Below, piece by piece: positions 1 to 6,111 of a stretch of 8,837 nt of DNA. Position 1 is the stretch's first letter; every line of letters starts with the position of its first letter. The stretch lies in NCBI GenBank assembly GCA_903891395.1, contig CAITEM010000477.1, positions 1 to 8,837 of the forward strand, read 5' to 3'. The notes under the pieces were generated by a model, which ran no database searches, was not told the origin of the DNA, and saw only the letters and a program-made list of their open reading frames with translations. Both the position numbers and the translations under genes were made by a program. The DNA comes from an uncultured Hyphomicrobiales bacterium. Its GTDB lineage: Bacteria > Pseudomonadota > Alphaproteobacteria > Rhizobiales > Xanthobacteraceae.

Positions 1-1268
1 AGCTCCGTGCGCCAGTTGGCGCCGGGCACCTTGTTGATGGTGGTGCGAATACCGATCTGGGCGAGGCTTTCCTGAATGAGGATGCAGACGGGCTCATTGA
101 CCACGGCGAAGCCCAGATCAAAGGACAGCGTCGTGTCAAAACCGTTGGGGAAGCCTGCTTCCGCCATCAGCGCGCGCGCCTTGGCGAGGTCCGTGTTGAA
201 CTTGGTCGCCTGCGGCCAGGCCACTTCCGTCGCTGCATTCGCCGAGGCGCCGAACATCGGCTTGGCGAGGCCGAACAGCACCGCGTCCATGATCTTCTGA
301 TAGGGAATGGCGTAAGCCACGGCCTGGCGCACCTTCGGATTGTCGAAAGGCGGGTTCTTCACGTTCATGCCGATGTACTGAATGCCGTTGCTATACGGCG
401 TCGAGATGATGTTGAGCTTGCCGGCGCTCTTGAGCTCGACGAAGTCTTTGTTCGGCAGATCGTAGGAGATGTCGGCGTCGCCGCGCTCCAGCAGCGCGCG
501 GCGATTGCCGGACGACGGCACGATTCGCCAGATGATCTTCTTGACCTTGGGCAGCGGGCCGCCGACCCAGGCGTCGTTGCGCTCCAGCACGACTTCGGTG
601 CCGGCCACCCAGCTCGCGACCTTGTAGGCGCCGCTGCCGGCGGTGTTCTGCTTGGTATATTCGAGACCCCACGGATCTTTCTCGGTGGCGTTCTTCTTCA
701 CCAGTTCGGAATTGATGACGCAGGGTACGACCACCGCGAGATCGGGAATGGTCAGGCGGTCCTTGCGGGCGAAGTCGACGCGGAAGGTGTGATCGTCAAC
801 AGCGACGAACTGCTCCGGCTTGGTCAGCGAACCGGCGGCCATCTGGAAGGTCGGGAAGCCGCCGACGGTGACGGCGCGATCCAGCGACCACTTCACGTCC
901 TTGGCGGTGACCGGCGTGCCGTCCTGGAATTTGGCGTTCTTCTTCAGCTTGAAGGTGGCCGACATGTCGCCGACGTTCATGTCCTCGGCGAGTTCGGGCT
1001 TGAACTTGTCCTTGTCGTAATACTGCTTGCCGTCCACTTCCTTCATCTCGTGGCTGATGAGGCGGTCGTAGCAATTCCACGACACCTCATAGCCGGGCAC
1101 GTTGGTGCCGACGCCGTGGATGTCGAGATTGTTGGGGCCGCTCTCCGAAACGATCAGAAGCGTTTCTGCGCGAGACTGCGCTTTGGCCGGTGAAAAGACG
1201 GCCGGTGCGGTGACCGCGCTGGTCGCGGCAAGGGCGGTGGCCGATTTTAAAAATTCGCGACGCTTCAT
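1..1268 (-). CDS. ABC transporter substrate-binding protein, family 5 (DppA/OppA-like), 3' end cut by window
   Basis: Periplasmic binding component of a peptide/opine/nickel-type ABC importer. 422 codons are visible and the frame runs open off the left edge; the family is usually 500-540 residues, so roughly the last 100 are missing. The start at 1268 is supported by GGGGAG a few bases upstream. Residues 1-30 form a Tat-type signal (M-K-R-R-E-F-L-K, then an Ala-rich stretch ending PAKA before Q31). The mature part shows the SBP_bac_5 hallmarks: PELAEDM, then FKLKKNAKFQDGTPVTAKDV followed by a W-S-L-D-R segment, later the NPPFDNPKVRQAVAYAI block, and LMAEAGFPNGF. The partner permease and ATPase genes are not in view; they would be expected beyond position 1. 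Transcription probably starts at the sigma-54-like site 1304-1319. The ligand cannot be deduced; short peptides, opines or other small solutes are all possible. Confidence 0.93.
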   Translation of the reverse strand, partial: MKRREFLKSATALAATSAVTAPAVFSPAKAQSRAETLLIVSESGPNNLDIHGVGTNVPGYEVSWNCYDRLISHEMKEVDGKQYYDKDKFKPELAEDMNVGDMSATFKLKKNAKFQDGTPVTAKDVKWSLDRAVTVGGFPTFQMAAGSLTKPEQFVAVDDHTFRVDFARKDRLTIPDLAVVVPCVINSELVKKNATEKDPWGLEYTKQNTAGSGAYKVASWVAGTEVVLERNDAWVGGPLPKVKKIIWRIVPSSGNRRALLERGDADISYDLPNKDFVELKSAGKLNIISTPYSNGIQYIGMNVKNPPFDNPKVRQAVAYAIPYQKIMDAVLFGLAKPMFGASANAATEVAWPQATKFNTDLAKARALMAEAGFPNGFDTTLSFDLGFAVVNEPVCILIQESLAQIGIRTTINKVPGANWRTE

Positions 1269-1303
1269 GACGAGCTCCCCCGAATATGTCTGAGGAACCC
1301 TTC

Positions 1304-1319
1304 CGCAAAGGTCATGCCA
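1304..1319 (-). promoter_or_regulatory. Candidate sigma-54 (RpoN) -24/-12 promoter for the ABC binding-protein gene
   Basis: On the minus strand the bases read TGGCAT-GACCT-TTGCG, against the RpoN consensus TGGCAC-N5-TTGCW. The two invariant dinucleotides are present at the exact spacing (GG-N10-GC). The predicted transcript would start near 1293, giving a leader of about 25 bases that contains the GGGGAG ribosome site and then the ATG at 1268. Spacing to the gene and to the upstream dyad (1412-1437) both suit an enhancer-dependent promoter. The two mismatches are at the last base of each element. No convincing sigma-70 promoter was seen in the same gap. The match is direct; function is inference. 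Confidence 0.6.
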
Positions 1320-1411
1320 ACAGTCGGCGTCGCCGCGCGATTGCGGAAGCTTTTGAAATCACAACAGGAAACAGGCTACAGCCGCAAAACGCCGTCGCAC
1401 CATGCCTCATT

Positions 1412-1437
1412 CGAATTGCATACAATAGAACAATTCG
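1412..1437. promoter_or_regulatory. Dyad CGAATTG-N12-CAATTCG, candidate activator/enhancer site
   Basis: Perfect 7-base arms separated by 12 bases, in an AT-rich island of an otherwise GC-rich window. Its centre lies about 130 bases upstream of the start site predicted from the sigma-54-like promoter, a normal distance for an enhancer-binding protein. A second, nested dyad, ATTG-CATA-CAAT (1415-1426), resembles the short TTG-N4-CAA operators of FadR-subfamily GntR regulators, so a GntR-type operator is the main alternative. No cognate regulator gene is visible in the window. Confidence 0.4.
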
Positions 1438-1452
1438 GCCTATAAATTAGGC
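1438..1452. repeat. Short inverted repeat GCCTA-N5-TAGGC
   Basis: Five-base arms with a five-base AT spacer, directly abutting the larger dyad at 1412-1437 and 34 bases past the stop of the enolase-superfamily gene. It could be a second protein-binding half of the same control region or a weak hairpin at the 3' end of the upstream transcript. It lacks a GC-rich stem plus T-run, so I do not call it an intrinsic terminator. Confidence 0.25.
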
Positions 1453-1486
1453 ATAAATATTGAGCGGGCGATAAAACGGCAGCGCG

Positions 1487-2611
1487 TCAGGCGACCTTGC
1501 GGGCGGCGATCTCGACGCGGTGGCGGCGCACGCGATCCTCGTCGACATCGACGCCAAGTCCCGGACGGTCAAGCCCTTCGACGTGTCCTCGCGCGGTCAC
1601 GATGGGATGCGCGGTGACGTCATCGCCCAGCGCGGTGTGCGTCAGCGTCAGACCCCAGTCGATGTTCGGGATGACGGAGGCGACGTGCAGCGCCGCGGCG
1701 CAGGCGACGCTCGACTCGCCGGTCTTGCAGGAAATATTGACGTGCATGCCGAGGCGGCCGCACAGCCGGCCGGCTTCCGTCACCGCTTTAATGCCGCCAA
1801 GCTTGATGGCTTTCAAACTCACGCCGCGCGCGGCCTTGCTGTCGTGGTGGCTCTGAATGTCAGCCAGCGAGTGGATGCCTTCGTCGGCGCCGATGGCGAT
1901 GGCGGCATCGACGGCGGCGACCTTGGCCATCTCGCCGAGGTCGTCGGCCATTACTGGCTGCTCGAGGAAATCGACGCCCGCGCCTTTGATCGAGCGGACA
2001 TATTCAATCGCCTGCTCGGTGCTGAAGCCTTGATTGGCGTCGGCTGAAATCAGCATGCCGCTGCCGAGAATCTGGCAGATGGCGCGCGAGCGTTCGGCGT
2101 TCTTGGCGGCGGTGTCGATGCCGACCTTGATCTTGTAGGCAACGAAGCCCGCCGCTTTCTTTTTCTCGGCGTCTTTCAAGTCGCCGTCGAAGTCGCCGCC
2201 GCCGATCACGCCGAGCAGTGGCATGCGGTTGCGGACCTTGTCACCGAGCAGCGCGTACACCGGCTTGCCGGTGGCGCGGCCGACGAGATCGAACAAGGCG
2301 ATCTCGATCGCGGCCTTGGCGCCGCCATTGCCGTACATGCGGCGATCCATCGCCGTCAGCGCGCCGTCGATGTCGGCGGGGTCGCGCCCGCGCAGCATCG
2401 GTTCGAGAAAGCGCACCGCCGTGACCAGGCTTTCCAGCGTTTCGCCGGTCATGCCGGGCGCCGAGGCCGCTTCGCCCCAGCCGACCGTGCCGTTGTCGGC
2501 TTCGATGCGCACCAGCATGTTGTCGGCGCTGCTCACCGTCTCCGTCGCCATGATCAAGGGCTTGAGCATTGGCAGGCTGATGGCGATCGGTTCGATGGAC
2601 TTGATCTTCAT
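1487..2611 (-). CDS. Enolase-superfamily enzyme, muconate lactonizing / mandelate racemase family
   Basis: 374 residues, full family length. These enzymes abstract a proton alpha to a carboxylate, with Mg2+ stabilising the enolate. The N-terminal capping domain covers about residues 1-125 (DNMLVRIEADNGTVGWGEA is typical) and the C-terminal barrel follows. Catalytic marks of the MLE subgroup are all present: K160-x-K162 (YKIKVG), metal ligands D191 (DAN), E217 (EQP) and D243 (GADEG), and the opposite-face lysine K267 five residues before the G-G of LKAIKLGGI. This pattern fits cycloisomerases, o-succinylbenzoate synthases, N-acylamino-acid racemases and dipeptide epimerases, so the exact reaction is open. 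It lies six bases after the stop of the preceding Bug-protein gene with no clear ribosome site of its own, so translation is probably coupled. Location next to uptake proteins suggests it acts in the cytoplasm on the imported acid. Confidence 0.93.
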   Translation of the reverse strand: MKIKSIEPIAISLPMLKPLIMATETVSSADNMLVRIEADNGTVGWGEAASAPGMTGETLESLVTAVRFLEPMLRGRDPADIDGALTAMDRRMYGNGGAKAAIEIALFDLVGRATGKPVYALLGDKVRNRMPLLGVIGGGDFDGDLKDAEKKKAAGFVAYKIKVGIDTAAKNAERSRAICQILGSGMLISADANQGFSTEQAIEYVRSIKGAGVDFLEQPVMADDLGEMAKVAAVDAAIAIGADEGIHSLADIQSHHDSKAARGVSLKAIKLGGIKAVTEAGRLCGRLGMHVNISCKTGESSVACAAALHVASVIPNIDWGLTLTHTALGDDVTAHPIVTARGHVEGLDRPGLGVDVDEDRVRRHRVEIAARKVA

Positions 2612-2617
2612 GGGACT

Positions 2618-3622
2618 TTAGATCTTCTTGATGCCGGCCTGGTTGATGATATCGCGAAATTTGGCGACTTCCGAGGTAACGCGGGTCCAGGCGGCGTCCG
2701 CGCCCTTGAGCCGTACCAGGAAGCCGGCCTTATAGAGCTTTTCTTTCATCTCCGCCGTGCCGAGCACCTTGAGCGTCTCCTGCTCCAGCCATTTCACCAC
2801 GTCGGGCGGTGTTTTGGCCGGCGCCAAGAGGACGGCGTCGACGGCGAACAGGAAATCCTTGTAGCCGGCTTCTTCCATGGTTGGCACGTCCGGCATGTCG
2901 GGCCAGCGCTGGTCGGCGAGAATCGACAGGCACCGCACCGTGCCGGCCTGGATATGCGGCATGGTCGGCGGGATCGAACCGGCGTTCAACTGCACCGTTC
3001 CGGCGAGCAGCGCCTGCAATGAATCGCCGCCGCCTTTGTAGACGACGATTTCCATCTTCGGCAGGTTCTCGCGGATTTTCAGCATCTCGGCCTGAAGATG
3101 GCCGGATGTGCCGATCGGCGAGGTCGACACGTTGAACTTCTCCGGATTGGCGCGCGCCAGCGCCACGAATTCCTTCATCGTTTTGGCCGGCATGTCCGCG
3201 CGCACCACGAAGATGTCCGGCGTGGTGGCGAGTTCGCTGACGCCGACGAAATCCTTCAACGGATCGTAGGGGATGGACGTATAGAGCGTCGGATTGATGG
3301 AATAGGCGTTGGTTGCCAGCAGCACCGTGTAGCCATCCGGCTCTGAGCGGGCGACGTGGCCCATGCCCAGATTGCTGCCGGCGCCGCCGATGTTCTCGAT
3401 GATGAAGGTCTTGCCGGTGGATTGTTGGAGCGCCGCGGCGACAAGGCGGCCGATCAGGTCGGACGGCCCGCCCGGCGTGTTGGCGACGACGATATGGACC
3501 GGACGGTCGGGGTAGGCGGCAAAGGCCGAACGCGAACTCAACAGCGCCGGCGTGGCGATGCCGGCGGCGAGCGCGCCCTTGATGAGGCCGCGGCGAGACG
3601 GCGTGGTGTCGAAATCGGTCAT
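2618..3622 (-). CDS. Tripartite tricarboxylate transporter (Bug/TctC) substrate-binding protein, copy 2
   Basis: 334 residues, normal Bug-protein length. The N-terminus is a Tat-type signal (S9-R10-R11-G-L-I-K, hydrophobic run, AFA cleavage site after about residue 35). The mature protein begins AYPDRPVHIVV and has the family landmarks: NTPGGPSD near the N-terminal pocket, SINPTLYTSIPYDPLKDF, KEFVALARANPEKFN, and MPDVPTMEEAGYKDF. Bug proteins bind carboxylates in the periplasm for TctA/TctB membrane subunits; neither subunit gene is in the window, so this is an orphan binder here. A GAGGG ribosome site sits seven bases before the ATG. It is about two thirds identical, without gaps, to the mature product of the gene just upstream (3713-4720), so the pair arose by tandem duplication. 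The carboxylate bound is not predictable. Confidence 0.95.
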   Translation of the reverse strand: MTDFDTTPSRRGLIKGALAAGIATPALLSSRSAFAAYPDRPVHIVVANTPGGPSDLIGRLVAAALQQSTGKTFIIENIGGAGSNLGMGHVARSEPDGYTVLLATNAYSINPTLYTSIPYDPLKDFVGVSELATTPDIFVVRADMPAKTMKEFVALARANPEKFNVSTSPIGTSGHLQAEMLKIRENLPKMEIVVYKGGGDSLQALLAGTVQLNAGSIPPTMPHIQAGTVRCLSILADQRWPDMPDVPTMEEAGYKDFLFAVDAVLLAPAKTPPDVVKWLEQETLKVLGTAEMKEKLYKAGFLVRLKGADAAWTRVTSEVAKFRDIINQAGIKKI

Positions 3623-3673
3623 AGCGTTCCCTCGAATTTTCTATGCGGCCGATGCCGCCATTGTTCTTAAGGG

Positions 3674-3704
3674 CGTGCCCGCCGCCGGTGCGGCAGCGGG
3701 CACG
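3674..3704 (-). terminator. Strong GC-rich hairpin between the two tandem binding-protein genes
   Basis: Arms 3674-3682 and 3696-3704 pair perfectly over nine bases (CGTGCCCGC with GCGGGCACG). After one mismatch a further four pairs close on a three-base loop (3688-3690). It begins nine bases after the stop of the upstream gene in the direction of transcription. No T-run follows (the next transcribed bases are CCCTTAAGAAC), so full intrinsic termination is doubtful. A partial terminator or a 3' mRNA-stabilising stem that lowers expression of the second binding protein and the enzyme gene is more likely. Confidence 0.45.
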
Positions 3705-3712
3705 TGTCGTCG

Positions 3713-4720
3713 CTATAGTTTCTGGATTCCCGCGGTGTTGATGATGTCGCGGAACATGGTGATTTCCTTGGTGACGCGCGCCCAGCAGGCGTCGTGGCCC
3801 TTCGCCACGGTCAGGAAACCGGCCTGGTACAGCTTGTCTTTCATGCCGGCTGAATTGAGCGCCTTGAGCGATTCCGTCTCCAGCCACTTGATGGCTTCGG
3901 GCGGCGTCTTGGTCGGCGCCAGCAGACAGCAGTCGGTCGGGTATACGAAGTCTTTGTAGCCGGCCTCTTCCATCGTCGGCACGTCGGGCAGATCCGGCCA
4001 GCGGCTCGCCGCCGACACGGCCAGGCATTTCAGCGCACCGGACTTGATGTGCGGGGCGGCGGGCGCCAGCGAACCCGAACTCATCTGCACCGTGTTGCTG
4101 AGCAAAGCCTGCAAGGCTTCGCCGCCGCCCTTGAACACGACCTCTTCAAGCGTCGTCAGTTTCTCGACCGATTTGAGCACCGCGGCCTGAAGTTGCGGCG
4201 AGGTACCGATCGGCGGCGTCGAGACGTTGAATTTGTCGGGGCTTTTGCGCGCCAGCGCCACGAATTCCTTCATGTTCTTCACCGGCAGTTCGGAGCGCAC
4301 GACGAAGGTGTTGGGCGAACTGGCGAGTTCGGTCACCGCGACGTAATCCTTCAGCGGATCGTAGGGAATGGAATTGTACAGCGTCGGGTTGATCGAGAAG
4401 GCGTTGGTCGCGAGCAGGAACGTGTAGCCGTCGGCTTCGGAGCGCGCGACATAACCCATGCCGATATTGCTGCCGGCGCCGCCGCGGTTTTCGATGATGA
4501 CGGTCTTGCCGGTCGCTTCCTGGATCGCTGCGGCGACCATGCGCGCGACGATGTCGGACGGGCCGCCCGGCGTGTTGGCGACCACGATCTTGACCGGCCG
4601 ATCCGGATAAGCGGCAAACGCCGCGCGCGTGCCGAGCAACGCCGGCGCGGCGATGCCTGCCGCGAGTGCGCCCGCGCCTTTGATGACACGGCGCCGCGAG
4701 ATCGAATTCGATTTCGTCAT
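3713..4720 (-). CDS. Tripartite tricarboxylate transporter (Bug/TctC) substrate-binding protein, copy 1
   Basis: 335 residues. Tat-type signal with S8-R9-R10-R11-V-I-K, an Ala/Gly-rich core and AFA cleavage after about residue 36. The mature chain starts AYPDRPVKIVVANTPGGPSD and keeps the Bug landmarks (SINPTLYNSIPYDPLKDY, KEFVALARKSPDKFN, LPDVPTMEEAGYKDF). It is first in the minus-strand run and starts from the divergent control region; its ribosome site AGGGAGG is very strong and lies close to the ATG. A notable segment is PTDCCLLAPTKTPP in the second lobe, which reads AVDAVLLAPAKTPP in the neighbour; many Bug proteins have a W-G-containing segment just before A-P-x-x-T-P. This copy therefore carries two adjacent cysteines (and one more in HDACW) absent from its sister. 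No TctA/TctB genes are in view, so which membrane subunits it serves is unknown. Confidence 0.95.
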   Translation of the reverse strand: MTKSNSISRRRVIKGAGALAAGIAAPALLGTRAAFAAYPDRPVKIVVANTPGGPSDIVARMVAAAIQEATGKTVIIENRGGAGSNIGMGYVARSEADGYTFLLATNAFSINPTLYNSIPYDPLKDYVAVTELASSPNTFVVRSELPVKNMKEFVALARKSPDKFNVSTPPIGTSPQLQAAVLKSVEKLTTLEEVVFKGGGEALQALLSNTVQMSSGSLAPAAPHIKSGALKCLAVSAASRWPDLPDVPTMEEAGYKDFVYPTDCCLLAPTKTPPEAIKWLETESLKALNSAGMKDKLYQAGFLTVAKGHDACWARVTKEITMFRDIINTAGIQKL

Positions 4721-4899
4721 GGTCCTCCCTTTCGTTATGAACTTTTTCTTTTGTTGTCTTCTGTGCGATGGCGCGCACGGTAAGCTATTGCGATCATTGG
4801 AGCAACGGCGTTAGATGCAGCGGTTGAACGGCCGCCAGCCGGCGCGGCCAAATTGCTTCAAGCAAGAATACGCAGACGGCATCTAGGGTTGCTTGATTC
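4721..4899. promoter_or_regulatory. Divergent control region between binding-protein and decarboxylase genes
   Basis: 179 bases separate the two outward-facing start codons, and no open reading frame is supported inside. Structures seen: GTGCG-N6-CGCAC (4763-4778), a 6-base inverted repeat GGCCGC-N8-GCGGCC (4830-4849), and the palindrome listed separately at 4853-4865. A weak plus-strand sigma-70 candidate is TTGCGA (4788-4793), 17 bases, TTAGAT (4811-4816), which would give a leader of about 75 bases. I see no good sigma-54 or FixK-box sequence. Shared control of both arms is inferred from the layout. Confidence 0.5.
4853..4865. promoter_or_regulatory. Palindrome TTGCTT-C-AAGCAA, candidate operator
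   Basis: A perfect 13-base palindrome 34 bases before the decarboxylase alpha start. The same half-site TTGCTT recurs at 4889-4894, directly before the ATG, and a looser TTG-GAG-CAA lies at 4797-4805. Repeated half-sites in a divergent promoter suggest one regulator working on both arms. The regulator is not encoded in the window. Confidence 0.4.
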
Positions 4900-5478
4900 A
4901 TGACCGACAGCAAAACGCGAGCGGCCGCCGCGCCCCAAGTTTCAGGGCACGAAAAGACCTCCGAGAAGTCCTGGCACGAGGTCGTGCTGGAGCGCCTGAA
5001 GGCCAACGACGTCAAGTTGATCGTCTACGTGCCGGACCGCGTCTTCACCCCGCTGATCAAGGCCATTCACGCCGATCCGTTTTTCATCACCTTCGCCGCC
5101 ACGCGTGAGGAAGAGGCTATCGGCATCGTTACCGGCGCCTGGATGGGTGGCATGCGCGGCGCGGTGCTGATGCAGACTTCCGGTTTTGCCACCATTCCCA
5201 ATGCGCTGGCTTCGCTGGTGGTGCCGAGCCAGATCCCGGCGCTGATCTTCGTGTCCGAACGCGGCACGCTCGGCGAGTTCAATCTCGGTCAGGCCATGGT
5301 GTGCAAGACGATGCGGCCGGTCCTCAATGCGCTCGGCGTGGAAACGCACACCATCACGCGGCAGGACGAACTCGCCTTCATCATCGACCGCTCGATCAAG
5401 CAGGCCGTCGCTACGCTCGCGCCCGTCACCTTCATTCTCTCGCCATTGCTGACCGGCGGCAAAGTGTTCGAGCAATAG
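4900..5478 (+). CDS. Thiamine-diphosphate decarboxylase, alpha (Pyr-domain) subunit, ComD-like
   Basis: 192 residues, corresponding to the N-terminal pyrimidine-binding domain of ThDP enzymes as a stand-alone subunit, as in sulfopyruvate decarboxylase ComD and related to phosphonopyruvate decarboxylases. After an unstructured first 20 residues come SWHEVVLERLKANDVKLIV, the TREEEAIGIVTGA segment in which E70 aligns with the catalytic Glu that activates the thiamine pyrimidine, and the MQTSGFATIPNALASL block typical of this family. It should pair with the next gene product to decarboxylate a 2-oxoacid in the cytoplasm. Known relatives act on sulfopyruvate or phosphonopyruvate; residues here do not let me choose. 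ATG at 4900 is used; the ribosome site is weak (AGGG about 11 bases before). It is transcribed divergently from the Bug proteins and ends two bases before its partner. Confidence 0.88.
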   Translation: MTDSKTRAAAAPQVSGHEKTSEKSWHEVVLERLKANDVKLIVYVPDRVFTPLIKAIHADPFFITFAATREEEAIGIVTGAWMGGMRGAVLMQTSGFATIPNALASLVVPSQIPALIFVSERGTLGEFNLGQAMVCKTMRPVLNALGVETHTITRQDELAFIIDRSIKQAVATLAPVTFILSPLLTGGKVFEQ

Positions 5479-5480
5479 CC

Positions 5481-6095
5481 ATGACGCAAAAGCCCACCGG
5501 GGCCGTCAGCGCCCACAACGCAAAGGTCATGAACCGCTTCGATCTGACGAAGCGGCTGGTCGCCACGCTCAAGCATGACGAGGCCGTGATCGGTGGCATC
5601 GGCAACGCCAATTTCGATCTGTGGGCGACCGGCCAGCGGCCGCAGAACTTCTACATGCTCGGCAGCATGGGGCTGACGATCCCAATCGCGTTCGGCGTCG
5701 CCATCGCGCAGCCCGAGCGGCATGTGGTCGCGCTCGAAGGCGACGGCTCGCTGCTGATGCAACTCGGCTGTCTCGCGACCGTCGCCATGCGCGCGCCGAA
5801 GAATCTGACGATGGTGGTGTGGGACAACGGCGTCTACCAGATCACCGGCTCGCAGCCGACGCCGACCGCGGCCACCGCCGACCTGGTCGCCGTCGCGCGC
5901 GGCTCCGGGCTCGCCAACAGTAACTGGGCGGCCGACGAGGACGACTTCGATCGTCTGTTTGCCGCGGCACTCAAGTCTGGCGGGCCGAATCTGATCGCGG
6001 CGCGTATCGATTCCAAACCGGCGGTCGGCGCCACCGACCGCGATCCGGTGCAGATCCGCGAACGTTTCATGCGCGGCATCGGCGGCAAAAAATAG
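5481..6095 (+). CDS. Thiamine-diphosphate decarboxylase, beta (PP-domain) subunit, ComE-like
   Basis: 204 residues, the diphosphate-binding half of the decarboxylase. Visible motifs are GSMGLTIPIAFG (61-72), the ThDP signature beginning E-G-D88-G-S and ending W-D115-N116-G-V-Y (D88 and N116 as Mg2+ ligands), then ITGSQPT. This matches the ComE subunit of sulfopyruvate decarboxylase and the C-terminal half of phosphonopyruvate decarboxylase. The start at 5481 is chosen because it lies two bases after the alpha-subunit stop. The frame is open further upstream to an ATG at 5301, but that would overlap most of the alpha gene's second half and would add sequence unlike the family. No strong ribosome site is seen, so translation is probably coupled to the alpha gene, which would keep the subunits balanced. 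The gene ends 16 bases before the converging fixJ stop. Confidence 0.9.
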   Translation: MTQKPTGAVSAHNAKVMNRFDLTKRLVATLKHDEAVIGGIGNANFDLWATGQRPQNFYMLGSMGLTIPIAFGVAIAQPERHVVALEGDGSLLMQLGCLATVAMRAPKNLTMVVWDNGVYQITGSQPTPTAATADLVAVARGSGLANSNWAADEDDFDRLFAAALKSGGPNLIAARIDSKPAVGATDRDPVQIRERFMRGIGGKK

Positions 6096-6111
6096 CCCGC
6101 ACCGCGTCCGT

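Noticed and set aside
2730..4028. 432-codon open frame on the minus strand spanning both Bug genes and the gap
   Set aside because: It is an out-of-frame shadow of two well-supported genes; its Arg/Gly-rich translation resembles no family, and its length follows from GC-rich codon structure in duplicated genes.
4049..4783. 244-codon plus-strand frame antisense to the first Bug gene
   Set aside because: Composition is Arg/Gly/His-rich with no domain, it is fully antisense to a clear gene, and it would occupy the divergent control region.
5301..5480. 60-codon upstream extension of the beta decarboxylase subunit
   Set aside because: It would overlap the alpha-subunit gene and reads as a frame-shifted version of that gene; the ATG at 5481, two bases after the alpha stop, fits the family and coupling.
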